40,590 nucleotides of DNA, taken from the NCBI GenBank assembly GCA_946622645.1, contig CAMOQF010000006.1:1-40590 (forward strand). The letters are read 5' to 3'. The stretch is from an uncultured Blautia sp. GTDB lineage: Bacteria > Bacillota > Clostridia > Lachnospirales > Lachnospiraceae. The first letter of the stretch is position 1, and each line of letters begins with the position of its first letter. The notes under the pieces were generated by a model, which searched no databases, had not been told where the DNA came from, and was given only the letters and a program-made list of their open reading frames with translations. Both the position numbers and the translations under genes were made by a program. Positions 26,823 through 36,678 of this stretch are shown here, one piece after another.

Positions 26823-27722
26823 ATGGATAAACTGCTGAAAAACAAAACCGCCATCATTGTTTTTGTAGCGCCGGCGCTGATCCTGTTCACTGCGGTCTTG
26901 TTTGTCCCGATCGGCACCTCATTCTATTATGCGCTCTGTGATTATGACAAGGCAACCCGCAGCTATTCCTTTATCGGGCTTGGCAATTTCAGCAAAATGT
27001 TGAAGGATCCCATCATGAGGATCGCTTTAAAGAACTCGCTGTTTTTCCTCCTGTTCTCCTGCATTTCGCAGCTGATCATGGGTCTTTTGCTTGCGGGTCT
27101 TCTGACCAATATCAAAAAAGGACGTAACTTTTTTAAAAACGTCATCTACATGCCCTGCGTCCTTTCGTCAGCCGCCCTTGGCCTTTTGTGGGCGTTCCTG
27201 TTCCATGCAAAGGTCGGTATCAACAATCTGCTGGCCAACTTCGGCGTCAAGGGACCTGGATGGCTTTTTGAAACCAGCGGATTTATTACACTCCCCATGT
27301 GGGTCATCGCTTTTGTCGCTCTGTGGCAGTATGTAGGTCAGTCGATGATGCTTTACATGGCCCAGATCTCAGGCATCAGCAAATCGCTTTATGAAGCATC
27401 CTACATCGACGGTGCGACGAAAGTAAAGGCATTCCGTTACATCACTCTGCCGCTGATCAAGCCGATGGTAGGTACTGCAATGAGCCTGAATGCCATTGGT
27501 TCTCTCAAATTCTTCGATTTGATCTACTCCATGTTAGGCGACAAGACCGAGAATCTGAAGATGGACGTGCTGGCTACCTACCTCTACCGTACCGGCTTTT
27601 CTTCAAAGGGCGGCAACCATTACGGCTATGCCAGTGCCATCGGCGTAGTCCTGGTAGTACTGTGTCTGATCGCTACAGCTGTCATAAACAAGATCTTTAA
27701 GACTGAAAATTACGAAATGTGA
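26823..27722 (+). CDS. Sugar ABC transporter permease (MalF/UgpA-like)
   Basis: Six TM pattern; EASYIDGATKVKAFRYITLPLIKP is the EAA motif. Confidence 0.93.
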   Translation: MDKLLKNKTAIIVFVAPALILFTAVLFVPIGTSFYYALCDYDKATRSYSFIGLGNFSKMLKDPIMRIALKNSLFFLLFSCISQLIMGLLLAGLLTNIKKGRNFFKNVIYMPCVLSSAALGLLWAFLFHAKVGINNLLANFGVKGPGWLFETSGFITLPMWVIAFVALWQYVGQSMMLYMAQISGISKSLYEASYIDGATKVKAFRYITLPLIKPMVGTAMSLNAIGSLKFFDLIYSMLGDKTENLKMDVLATYLYRTGFSSKGGNHYGYASAIGVVLVVLCLIATAVINKIFKTENYEM

Positions 27723-27740
27723 GAAAGGAGGCTGCACAGT

Positions 27741-28592
27741 ATGGAAACAACCGTAAAACAGAACAAACCAAAACTGAAAGTCTCCACTGTTCTCATCTAT
27801 GTCTTTTTTATATTTATGGTAATCATATATCTGGCTCCTGTGTGTTGGATCGCCATGACTTCCTTGAAGACCAGGCCGGAGATCTACAAGGATCCTTTCG
27901 CTTGGCCGGAGACCTTCCAATGGGGCAACTATAAGATCGCATGGGAAGCCGGCAAGCTCGGGATCGCAATGTTGAACTCACTCTTTGTCTGCGTGATCAC
28001 CCTGATCCTGACCATGCTCCTTGGCTCCATGGCTGCGTTTGCCATCGGCCGTATGAAATGGAAGCTCTCTGGTGCAGCGATGGTCTACATTCTGATCGGT
28101 ATGATGATCCCGGTCCACTGCGTATTGATTCCCCTGTTTGTACGTTTTGCCAACATGGGACTCAACAATAATCTGTGGGGGTTGATACTGCCGTATCTGA
28201 CGTTTTCGCTGCCAACCTCGGTCTATATCATGACGGGGTTCTTCCGCAGCATACCGAACGAACTTCTGGAGTCTGCGTGTATCGACGGATGCTCCATCTA
28301 CAAGATCTTTTTCTCAATCTGCCTGCCGCTTTCCAGAACAGGTCTCTTTGTAACAGGCCTTATGACCTTTATCGCCAACTGGAATGAACTGCTGCTGGCC
28401 TTGGTCTTCATCTCTGATGGAAACAAGAAGACGCTTCCTGTCGCTTTGACCAAGTTCGTTACGCCGTATCAGACAAACTATGACAAAATGTTTCCGGCGA
28501 TCATGATCGCCATTATTCCTACCATCATCGTCTACACATTGTTCAGCAACCAGATCGTCGACGGTCTGACGACAGGCGCAGTCAAAGGATGA
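27741..28592 (+). CDS. Sugar ABC transporter permease (MalG/UgpE-like)
   Basis: TM pattern; ELLESACIDGCSIYKIFFSICLPLSRTGL is the EAA motif. Confidence 0.93.
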   Translation: METTVKQNKPKLKVSTVLIYVFFIFMVIIYLAPVCWIAMTSLKTRPEIYKDPFAWPETFQWGNYKIAWEAGKLGIAMLNSLFVCVITLILTMLLGSMAAFAIGRMKWKLSGAAMVYILIGMMIPVHCVLIPLFVRFANMGLNNNLWGLILPYLTFSLPTSVYIMTGFFRSIPNELLESACIDGCSIYKIFFSICLPLSRTGLFVTGLMTFIANWNELLLALVFISDGNKKTLPVALTKFVTPYQTNYDKMFPAIMIAIIPTIIVYTLFSNQIVDGLTTGAVKG

Positions 28593-28623
28593 TTTCATCC
28601 GTTATCCATCAGAAGGAGACGAA

Positions 28624-30738
28624 ATGAACAGAGAAGCGGCAAGAACAAAGGCCAGGAAGCTGGTCGGCCAGATGACTCTGGAAGAAAAAGCCAGCCAGCT
28701 CCGATATGATGCTCCGGCGATCGAACGCCTGGGTATCCCGGCTTACAACTGGTGGAATGAAGGACTTCACGGCGTTGCCCGTGCAGGGCAGGCGACCGTG
28801 TTTCCTCAGGCGATCGGCCTGGGTGCAACTTTTAACACGGAACTGATCGGCGAAATCGCCGACGTGATCGCGACGGAAGGCCGGGCAAAATACAATGCCG
28901 CCTCCCGCCATGGAGACCGGGGAATCTACAAAGGCCTTACATTCTGGTCTCCCAACGTCAACATCTTCCGGGATCCCCGCTGGGGAAGAGGGCACGAGAC
29001 CTACGGTGAAGATCCGTTCCTGACCGGCAGCATGGGCGTTTCATTTGTAAAACATCTGCAGGGAGACGGCGAGACCATGAAGGCGGCCGCCTGCGCAAAG
29101 CATTTTGCCGTGCATTCCGGACCGGAAGGGGAACGCCATCATTTTGACGCGGAAGCGTCCAGAAAAGATATGACCGAAACCTACCTTCCCGCGTTTGAAC
29201 GGCTTGTCAAAGAAGCGGATGTGGAAGCCGTCATGGGAGCTTACAACCGTGTCAACGGCGAAGCATCCTGCGCAAGCCCCTCACTGCAGAAGATCCTGCG
29301 CGGGGAATGGGGCTTTGGCGGGCACTTTGTGTCGGACTGCTGGGCGCTCCGCGACCTGCATGAAAACCATATGCTCACCCGCACGCCTGCGGAATCAGCC
29401 GCGCTCGCCATCAACAACGGCTGCGACCTGAACTGCGGCGTCACCTACCAGATGCTCTTAAAAGCCGTGGATGAAGGCCTCGTGACGGAAGAAACCATCA
29501 CAAACGCCTGCATCCGGGTGTTTACCACACGGTATCTGCTGGGACTGTTCGACGGGAGCTCCTACGACGATATCCCTTATACCGAAGTGGAATCTCCGGA
29601 GCATCTCTCGCTTGCCATGCGCGCGGCCGAGGAGAGCTTTGTCCTCCTGAAAAACGACGGGATCCTTCCGCTGGATAAAAAAGACTACAGGACCATTGCG
29701 GTCATCGGCCCCAACGCGGACAGCCGTGCCGCCCTGGTAGGCAATTATCACGGTACTGCTTCCCGCTATATCACTCTTCAGGAAGGCATCCAGGACTACC
29801 TGGACGGAGACGTACGCGTACTGACGGCAGTCGGCTGCGACCTCTTCCGCGACCGTACCGAAAATCTGGCGGAAGTCCAGGACCGCATGGCCGAGGCTGT
29901 CACAGCAGCGGAGAACAGCGACCTGGTGATCCTCTGCGTCGGCCTTGATGAGACGCTCGAGGGAGAAGAGGGCGATACCGGCAACTCTTATGCGTCCGGT
30001 GACAAAGAAAGCCTTTTCCTCCCGGAGGCGCAGTGCCAGCTGATGGAAGCCATCCGGAAGACCGGCAAACCGGTCGTTCTCTGCCTGGCCGCCGGTTCCG
30101 ACATCGATCTTTCCTTCGCGTCCGAAAACTTTAACGCGGTGCTGGATGTCTGGTATCCGGGCGCCATGGGCGGAAAAGCGCTTGCAAGAGTTCTTTTTGG
30201 AGAAGCTTCCCCCGGCGGAAAGCTCCCGGTCACCTTCTACAATTCCCTGGAAGATCTGCCGGACTTCACCGACTATGCCATGAAAGGCCGTACCTACCGT
30301 TACATGGAAAAGGAGGCGCAGTATCCCTTTGGATACGGCCTGACTTACGGTGATGTACATGTTCGGAAGGCTGATTTTGCCTATGAACAGACAGAAGAGG
30401 ATGGCTTCAGCGCCGTGATGGCCGTCAAAGCGGAAAACGTTTCCGACGTGCCTGCGACGGATGTTATCCAGATCTATATTCAGAATCTTGATTCACCTCT
30501 TGCGATCAAAAATCCCGCTCTCTGCGGCTTTGCAAGAGTATCGCTTGCTCCCGGCGAGCAGAAGAAGATCGCCATCCTGATCCCGAAGGAAGCTTTCCTG
30601 GTCGTCAACGAAGAGGGAAAGCGCATCGTGGACGGAAAACGGTTTGCGCTCTTCGCCGGCACATCCCAGCCGGACGCAAAGAGCATCGCGCTCACCGGTA
30701 AAAAACCATTAAAAATGGAAGTGACATTAGCTTTATAA
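28624..30738 (+). CDS. Glycoside hydrolase family 3 (beta-glucosidase/xylosidase-like), no signal peptide
   Basis: GIPAYNWWNEGLHGVARAG, FWSPNVNIFRDPRWGRGHETYGEDP, KHFAVHSGPEGERHHFDAEAS, GHFVSDCWALRDL (nucleophile Asp); C-terminal FN3-like domain. Confidence 0.93.
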   Translation: MNREAARTKARKLVGQMTLEEKASQLRYDAPAIERLGIPAYNWWNEGLHGVARAGQATVFPQAIGLGATFNTELIGEIADVIATEGRAKYNAASRHGDRGIYKGLTFWSPNVNIFRDPRWGRGHETYGEDPFLTGSMGVSFVKHLQGDGETMKAAACAKHFAVHSGPEGERHHFDAEASRKDMTETYLPAFERLVKEADVEAVMGAYNRVNGEASCASPSLQKILRGEWGFGGHFVSDCWALRDLHENHMLTRTPAESAALAINNGCDLNCGVTYQMLLKAVDEGLVTEETITNACIRVFTTRYLLGLFDGSSYDDIPYTEVESPEHLSLAMRAAEESFVLLKNDGILPLDKKDYRTIAVIGPNADSRAALVGNYHGTASRYITLQEGIQDYLDGDVRVLTAVGCDLFRDRTENLAEVQDRMAEAVTAAENSDLVILCVGLDETLEGEEGDTGNSYASGDKESLFLPEAQCQLMEAIRKTGKPVVLCLAAGSDIDLSFASENFNAVLDVWYPGAMGGKALARVLFGEASPGGKLPVTFYNSLEDLPDFTDYAMKGRTYRYMEKEAQYPFGYGLTYGDVHVRKADFAYEQTEEDGFSAVMAVKAENVSDVPATDVIQIYIQNLDSPLAIKNPALCGFARVSLAPGEQKKIAILIPKEAFLVVNEEGKRIVDGKRFALFAGTSQPDAKSIALTGKKPLKMEVTLAL

Positions 30739-30781
30739 CAACCTTTTCTTCATACATTTATCAGTGTATCCTCCTACGCAC

Positions 30782-30840
30782 GTGAAAGGGCTGACTGTTC
30801 CGGAAAGTACACCATCCGGAACGGCCGGCTCTTTCATTTT
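30782..30840 (+). terminator. Terminator after GH3 gene
   Basis: TGAAAGGGCTGACTGTTCCGGA-aagtacacca-TCCGGAACGGCCGGCTCTTTCATTTTT (a few mismatches/GU pairs). Confidence 0.75.
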
Positions 30841-30860
30841 TATGCAGGATTCTGTATAAT
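30832..30860 (+). promoter_or_regulatory. Probable promoter upstream of the deacetylase and STAND genes
   Basis: TTTCAT, 17 bp spacer, TATAAT (30855-30860), 28 bp before ATG 30888. Confidence 0.55.
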
Positions 30861-30887
30861 ATGAACCAGAGAGAAAGGAGATTGCTT

Positions 30888-31658
30888 ATGGAATTTGAAT
30901 TATGCTATCCGGAATGGAAAAAGATGGCTGTGACCTTCAGCTATGACGATGCCCAGGTTACGGACAGAAGGCTCGTCGAGATCTTTAACCGTTATGGCCT
31001 CAAAGCAACATTTCACGTGAATTCGGGGAGACTGGACCAGGACATTTTTATTGCTTCCTCGGAGGTGAAGGACCTGTACAAGGGGCATGAAGTGGCCTGC
31101 CACGGCGTCACCCACGCTTATCCTACGCATCTTGCGCAGGAACAGCTTCTGCAGGAATTCTATCAGGACCGCTGCAGGCTGGAGGAACTGACGGGCTCTC
31201 TGGTGAGAGGATGCTCCTATGCCTATGGAGAGTATGACGAGCGGGTCATTAACACCTTGAAGAGTGTGGGACTTGTCTACAGCCGCACGGTGGAATCCAC
31301 AGGCGGGTTTGCCGTACCGTCGGATTTTATGCGGTGGAGACCGACCTGCCATCATAACGACGCTTTTAACGGGATCGCGGAAAGATTTCTGTCGAAACCG
31401 TTCTATATAAAGCTTACCCTTCTGTATGTCTGGGGGCACAGCTTTGAGTTCGAAAACGATAATACCTGGGACCGGATGGAGAATTTTTGCCGGAAGATCT
31501 CCGGACATGAAAACGTGTGGTACACGACCAACATCGGGTTTTATGAATATTTTACCGCGGCCAGAAGGCTGGTCTTTTCCGCGGACCGTTCCATTGTATG
31601 GAATCCCTCCGCCACGAAGATCTACGCCATCGTGGACGGCGAAAAGAAGATCCTGTAA
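30888..31658 (+). CDS. Polysaccharide deacetylase (NodB-like), cytoplasmic
   Basis: MAVTFSYDDAQVTDRRLVEIFNRYGLKATFHVNSG and VACHGVTHAYPTH (HxxxH); ATG 30888 preceded by GAAAGGAG. Confidence 0.82.
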   Translation: MEFELCYPEWKKMAVTFSYDDAQVTDRRLVEIFNRYGLKATFHVNSGRLDQDIFIASSEVKDLYKGHEVACHGVTHAYPTHLAQEQLLQEFYQDRCRLEELTGSLVRGCSYAYGEYDERVINTLKSVGLVYSRTVESTGGFAVPSDFMRWRPTCHHNDAFNGIAERFLSKPFYIKLTLLYVWGHSFEFENDNTWDRMENFCRKISGHENVWYTTNIGFYEYFTAARRLVFSADRSIVWNPSATKIYAIVDGEKKIL

Positions 31659-31691
31659 AACCTGTGCCGGACAACGACGGAGGAGACGGAC

Positions 31692-34600
31692 ATGGAAGAA
31701 AAACGAGTGTTATATCTGTTCTTCAGAGACCGGGAAGAAGGCGTAACGCAGAACATGATCGAGAGAAACGGGGAGGAAGGGACCAGAAACCGTTTCCTGG
31801 AAAACACGCTCATGCAGATGCGCCGGGAGGGCTTTCCGGTTCCGGAGGGGACAGAAGTAAAAGCGGTTCTCCCGACCGAGTGGGTCGGCGAGCTGGAAGC
31901 GCAGATCAGCACCTCCGTGGATATACTGACGGGCAGCATCGACTGGTGGTTTGAGGAAAAAGGATACAAGGTTATCACAAAACCATACGCCTACATGGGA
32001 GAAGCGCCCCGCCAGTTCTGGGTCGGCTATCAGGCCATGCTGCCGTTGTGGGTCACCCTGGAGAAGATGGAATCGACAGAGCCGGCAGAACCGGCTGAGA
32101 TCCCGCCGACGGAGGAAGCGGCGGATCCTTCCGGCGAAAAAGACAGCGCCGCCCCTGAAGAGGAGCACGTCCCGGATCGGCCGATTTACGGCAGCAACGC
32201 ACTGGAGGATCTCAGGGAAAAAGAAGAGGGACACAGCTGGAGAGACGTGTACGTCTTTATCAGCAGTACCTTCAACGACATGCACGGAGAGCGGAACTAT
32301 CTGGTCAAACGGGTGTTCCCGGAGCTTTCCCAGTGGTGTGCTTCCCACAGACTCCGGCTTAGAGACATCGATCTTCGCTGGGGCATCACGGAGGAGGATT
32401 CTCAGGAAAATAAAAAGACGGTTGAGATCTGTCTGGACAATATCGACCGCTGCCGGCCGTTCTTCCTGTGTTTTATCGGACAGCGCCGGGGCTGGGTCCC
32501 GACGCCCGAGGACATCGCGGAACATACGTTCGACCTCTTTCCGAAGCTGAAAGAGAACCTGGGCTGCTCGGTCACGGAGATGGAGGTCATCCATTCCCTG
32601 ATCGATCCCATGAGAAGGCAGAATCTTTCCGAGCAGGATTCGCTGGAACGCGCGTTTTTCTATCTGCGGGACGGTGCGTACCTGCAGGATATCCGATCGG
32701 AAAAGCTGATCGATATCTATACAAATCGTTCCAGTGCCGATCCGGACAAAGAGGATGCCTTGCTGCGGGAGTTCCGGGAAAAGACCATCCCGGACACACA
32801 AAGACCATATCATCCCTATACCTGCCGCTGGGACCGGAACGGAAAGACACCGGAGCTGTCCGCCATCAAAGGCGCGACGCCGGACATTGTAGAGGGTCAG
32901 CTGACGGATTTTCAGTGTGAAGGAAGGCCTCTGGCTGAGCAGATCATCGAAGACCTGAAAACCGCTATAACCGAGCGCTATGGACTGGACAGAAGGAGAG
33001 AAGAGGACGACAGCGGAGACGATCTTCTGCCGGAGCTGGAGGAGCAGGCTCTGTTCCTGTACACGGCCGGAGAAGCCTTTATCGAACGCGATGGCGACCT
33101 TTCTCCTTTTGAGAGCTATGTAAACGACAGCGGGACAAAACCGCTTCTGCTGACGGCTCCGGCAGGTATGGGCAAGAGCAGCCTCCTGGCTCACTGGATC
33201 TTAAAGAGCGGATATAAGATCTACTACCGTTTTATCGGAAGAAGCCAGGGTGCCAATACGGCCGTGGATCTCATCTATTCGTTGTGGAAACAGTTCAGAA
33301 TGGACGGGAAGACGGAAAAGGATCCTCCGCAGGATCCTGCCGGGCTGCTGGAGGGCTTCGCTGCGCTTCTGGAGGAAGCTTCAAAGGAAAACAGACTGGT
33401 CCTTGTGATCGATGCCATCGACCAGCTTCCCGGAGGCGTCCAGGACGCGGCGTTTCTCCCGCAGACGATCCCGCCCGATGTCAGGCTGATCGTGAGCGTC
33501 AAGGAAGACGCTCCGGGAGCGGACAGGTATCTCCGTGAAGCCGTCTCCTACGCGGAGATCATTCACGTCCGCCCGCTGTCCGATGTAAAGGACAGAGATC
33601 TGCTGGTGGAGACATATCTCAGCAATTATCTGAAAAAACTGGGCGATTCGCAGAAAGACGCGCTCATCATGTCTCCCGGAGCCGAAAACCCGCTGTATCT
33701 GAAGATCGTTCTGAACGAGCTGCGTGTATTCGGCGCCTATGACACGCTCCAGAGTCATATTGAAAATGATTTCGGCGATACGCCGCAGACCGCTTTCGAC
33801 GCCATGCTCTCCAGGCTGGAGACGGATACCATTGTCACCGACATTTCGATGAAAGAACTGGCCAGGAATGTTTTTGGGTGGATGGCCCATGCCCGTTACG
33901 GAATGGATGCGCATGAGCTTGCTGAAATGCTTGTCCGGCACGGGACCGCATCGGACATAGGATCCGCTCTGGATGCGGTCCATGTCCTGCATAGAGGACT
34001 GCGGGAGTTCCTGACCGAGCGGGAGGGCAGGATCGATTTCTTCTACGACAGTTTCCGGGAAGCAGCCATCAGAAGATATACGCAGGACAAACCATCCGAA
34101 GCATGGCACAGCGAACTGGCGGCTTTTCTTGCCGGGAAAGATTTTGCGGATCCTCACCGGCTGCTGGAACAGGCTTACCAGCTGGTTCGTTCAGGGCAGG
34201 AGAACGCTTATCTGGATTATGTGATGGATATCCGTTACTTACGCTCACAGCTTGCCCGGGGCGGTGTGCAGGCCCTTCAGAAGGATTATGCGCTGATGGA
34301 AACGCCGGAGACCGGAAGGATGAGTGCTTTTCTGAGCCTGTGCGGCACTGTTCTTCTGCATCGGCCGGATCAGCTGATGCCCAGACTTGCAGGGCACCTT
34401 TCCGGCTGCGGCCTGCCCAGAGTACAGAAGCTTCTGTCCGACGCGGAACAGAGCGAGAGCGGCCGGTGGCTGAAACCCCTGCTTCCGTGTTTTGAAGAGC
34501 CCGTGGGCAGGGACGACCGGATGATCGTGACCCGGGAGTCCATGCAGGTCTGCGTTGCCCTGCTGCGGGAGGATACGCTTGCGGCTGCCATTGTAGATGG

Positions 34601-36578
34601 AAGCATGGTCAGCGTCTGGAATCTGGAGAATAACAGCGTGGAAATGAAGATTCCGGCGGACAAGGGCAGGAGATTTATCTGCCTTTCCGCTGCGGACAAC
34701 GGGAGAAAGCTGGTGGTCAGTTCGGCGGACGCCGAGTCCTGGGGCGGATGCAGGATCCATGTGTTTGAGACGGAAGGGTTCCGCTGTATCCTTACGTTCC
34801 CGATCATCGGTGCGGGTACATCCTACTATTATTACGGGATTTTCCATATGCGCCCGCACCGCTTTATGGTGGAAGGAGACGTGCTGGCCCTGCCGGATGA
34901 AGCACATCTGATCGCGGCTTACAGCCTGACGGACGGACACCGGATCGCTGCTCAGAAATACCGATGGAATGCGCAGCAGGTCGTCCTGTCTGAAAACGGC
35001 CTTCTGGCAGCAGTGAATATTCATCCCCAGAATGCGGAAAAGGCTTATGACACTTACGCTTTTCAGCGGATCGCAAATCCTGCGTATCTCTTCAGACTGG
35101 ATCAGACGGAGGGATCCATCACGCCTTATGGAAAGCCTGTGGGCGAATGGAAGAGCTCCGTGGAGACGGCGGCTCTTTCTCCGGACGGACGTCTCCTGGC
35201 CGGGTCGGATCTGCTGAGAGTCTGCGTGTACCGTACGGATACGGGAGAGAAGGTGTTTGAGCTTCCTGACAGAGAGATAAATGTGCTTTCTTTCCTGAAG
35301 AAAAAGAATCTTCTGCTGGTCGCAGGACAGTCTTTCAGTCTGTACGACACGGAAGATTTTCATCTGGTAAAAGAGATCCGGGGGCTTGGACGCTGCCACG
35401 GCATCGCTTTTTCAGCCGATGAAAGCTTTGCGGCGCTGCGGGTGGATGAACGGAAGATCCGGGTGGTCTCTCTGGAGGAGGAAGATCAGTCCGGCAGTCT
35501 TGCAGGTGTTCCGGCGCCCATCCGAAGCACGGCTCTTTCCGAGGACGGCGCCTATGTGCTGGCTTCCTGCTATGACAACATGGTTCAGTCGGGAAAGGAA
35601 AGGACCTTTGGCCTGAGTGAGGACCCCAGGCTGTATGTCCTGGAACGGGAGACCGGCTTTGTAAAAAACCAGCTGCGGTGTAAAGGCAGAAACAACTGGG
35701 ACTTTACTTTTGTGATGCCGGACGGAAGCGGCGCGGCCTCCACACAGTTCCAGGACAAAGACTGGTATATCTATAAGTACTGGGCGCTGCCGAAAGGAGA
35801 GCTCCTGGAAAATGAAGAACTGTATGTGGAAAAGTTCAGCCAGAAAAAGACACGTTCCTATGATCTGCCCGATGCCATCTGTTTTTCGGCTGACCGGCAG
35901 CACGTGATCATTCGGGACAGCTCATATCAGCCTGTCTGTGTTTACAGGACAAAGACCGGCCGTTTTCTGGGGAAGGTGACGCTGAAGCTCCCCGTTTCGG
36001 GCCTCAAAAAACTGTTCGCAAAAAAGGCAGAACTGGAGATGCACATGGGAGACGCTTACTTTGACGTGGCGGACGGGGGAGAATCGCTGTATGTCTTTTT
36101 CGGGGATTATCAAAAACCGCGGGTGGAAAAGTACGATATCAGGAAGGATAAGCTGATCTTCTCAAGACCGCTTTCCGGAACCAATCCATGTAGACTCGTC
36201 CATACAAATTATGAAAACCACTTCTGCAGGGTGGTGGACAACGGCAGCAGGATGGTGGTCGTTCTGGAAGAGGGCGCGGCGGTGATATCGCTTGCCACAG
36301 GCTCTGTCGTTTTCTATCTGGACAAGAGGGAGGCAGGCTGTTCGGACGATGATTATTTTGCCGCCTGTTCCGCGGACGGCCGTTTCCTTGCCATTTCCGG
36401 TAAGGAAGATTATAAGGACGTCAACTGGAAGCTGCAGCTCTATGATATCGAATCCGAATCTCTTCTTGCGGAATTTGTCGCGGATGGGGAGATCGGTGAG
36501 ATCTGTTTTGAAGAGGATCAGCAGACCATTCTGTTCGGGATGGGAAACGGCCGGATCTGCCGTCTCCGCCTCATTTGA
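31692..36578 (+). CDS. Large STAND-type NTPase: unknown N-terminal domain, DUF4062 (TEP1/NWD1/NPHP3-like), P-loop NTPase (NACHT-like), C-terminal WD40-like propeller
   Basis: 1628 aa; DVYVFISSTFNDMHGERNYLVKRVFPEL...RLRDIDLRWGITEEDSQENKKTVEICLDNIDRCRPFFLCFIGQRRGWVP (DUF4062); LLTAPAGMGKSSLLAHWI (Walker A at about 33156-33182); RLVLVIDAIDQLPGG (Walker B); many AALSPDGRLLAGSD-type beta-propeller repeats in the last ~690 aa. Confidence 0.88.
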   Translation: MEEKRVLYLFFRDREEGVTQNMIERNGEEGTRNRFLENTLMQMRREGFPVPEGTEVKAVLPTEWVGELEAQISTSVDILTGSIDWWFEEKGYKVITKPYAYMGEAPRQFWVGYQAMLPLWVTLEKMESTEPAEPAEIPPTEEAADPSGEKDSAAPEEEHVPDRPIYGSNALEDLREKEEGHSWRDVYVFISSTFNDMHGERNYLVKRVFPELSQWCASHRLRLRDIDLRWGITEEDSQENKKTVEICLDNIDRCRPFFLCFIGQRRGWVPTPEDIAEHTFDLFPKLKENLGCSVTEMEVIHSLIDPMRRQNLSEQDSLERAFFYLRDGAYLQDIRSEKLIDIYTNRSSADPDKEDALLREFREKTIPDTQRPYHPYTCRWDRNGKTPELSAIKGATPDIVEGQLTDFQCEGRPLAEQIIEDLKTAITERYGLDRRREEDDSGDDLLPELEEQALFLYTAGEAFIERDGDLSPFESYVNDSGTKPLLLTAPAGMGKSSLLAHWILKSGYKIYYRFIGRSQGANTAVDLIYSLWKQFRMDGKTEKDPPQDPAGLLEGFAALLEEASKENRLVLVIDAIDQLPGGVQDAAFLPQTIPPDVRLIVSVKEDAPGADRYLREAVSYAEIIHVRPLSDVKDRDLLVETYLSNYLKKLGDSQKDALIMSPGAENPLYLKIVLNELRVFGAYDTLQSHIENDFGDTPQTAFDAMLSRLETDTIVTDISMKELARNVFGWMAHARYGMDAHELAEMLVRHGTASDIGSALDAVHVLHRGLREFLTEREGRIDFFYDSFREAAIRRYTQDKPSEAWHSELAAFLAGKDFADPHRLLEQAYQLVRSGQENAYLDYVMDIRYLRSQLARGGVQALQKDYALMETPETGRMSAFLSLCGTVLLHRPDQLMPRLAGHLSGCGLPRVQKLLSDAEQSESGRWLKPLLPCFEEPVGRDDRMIVTRESMQVCVALLREDTLAAAIVDGSMVSVWNLENNSVEMKIPADKGRRFICLSAADNGRKLVVSSADAESWGGCRIHVFETEGFRCILTFPIIGAGTSYYYYGIFHMRPHRFMVEGDVLALPDEAHLIAAYSLTDGHRIAAQKYRWNAQQVVLSENGLLAAVNIHPQNAEKAYDTYAFQRIANPAYLFRLDQTEGSITPYGKPVGEWKSSVETAALSPDGRLLAGSDLLRVCVYRTDTGEKVFELPDREINVLSFLKKKNLLLVAGQSFSLYDTEDFHLVKEIRGLGRCHGIAFSADESFAALRVDERKIRVVSLEEEDQSGSLAGVPAPIRSTALSEDGAYVLASCYDNMVQSGKERTFGLSEDPRLYVLERETGFVKNQLRCKGRNNWDFTFVMPDGSGAASTQFQDKDWYIYKYWALPKGELLENEELYVEKFSQKKTRSYDLPDAICFSADRQHVIIRDSSYQPVCVYRTKTGRFLGKVTLKLPVSGLKKLFAKKAELEMHMGDAYFDVADGGESLYVFFGDYQKPRVEKYDIRKDKLIFSRPLSGTNPCRLVHTNYENHFCRVVDNGSRMVVVLEEGAAVISLATGSVVFYLDKREAGCSDDDYFAACSADGRFLAISGKEDYKDVNWKLQLYDIESESLLAEFVADGEIGEICFEEDQQTILFGMGNGRICRLRLI

Positions 36579-36628
36579 CATGGTGCCTTTTTACCGCTTT
36601 TGTCAATGAAGAGAAAGAGGTTGTACAG

Positions 36629-36634
36629 TATAAT
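36629..36634 (+). promoter_or_regulatory. Possible internal promoter (-10 element) before the small-protein genes
   Basis: GTACAGTATAATG has a consensus -10, but the best -35 (TTGTCA) is 23 bp away, so support is weak. Confidence 0.3.
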
Positions 36635-36678
36635 GAATACAGATCCCACAGACTGATTCTGACAGAAAGGAGATCATC

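Noticed and set aside
31710-33194. 494-aa minus-strand ORF opposite the 5' part of the STAND gene
   Set aside because: Shadow ORF; the sense strand carries DUF4062 and P-loop motifs.
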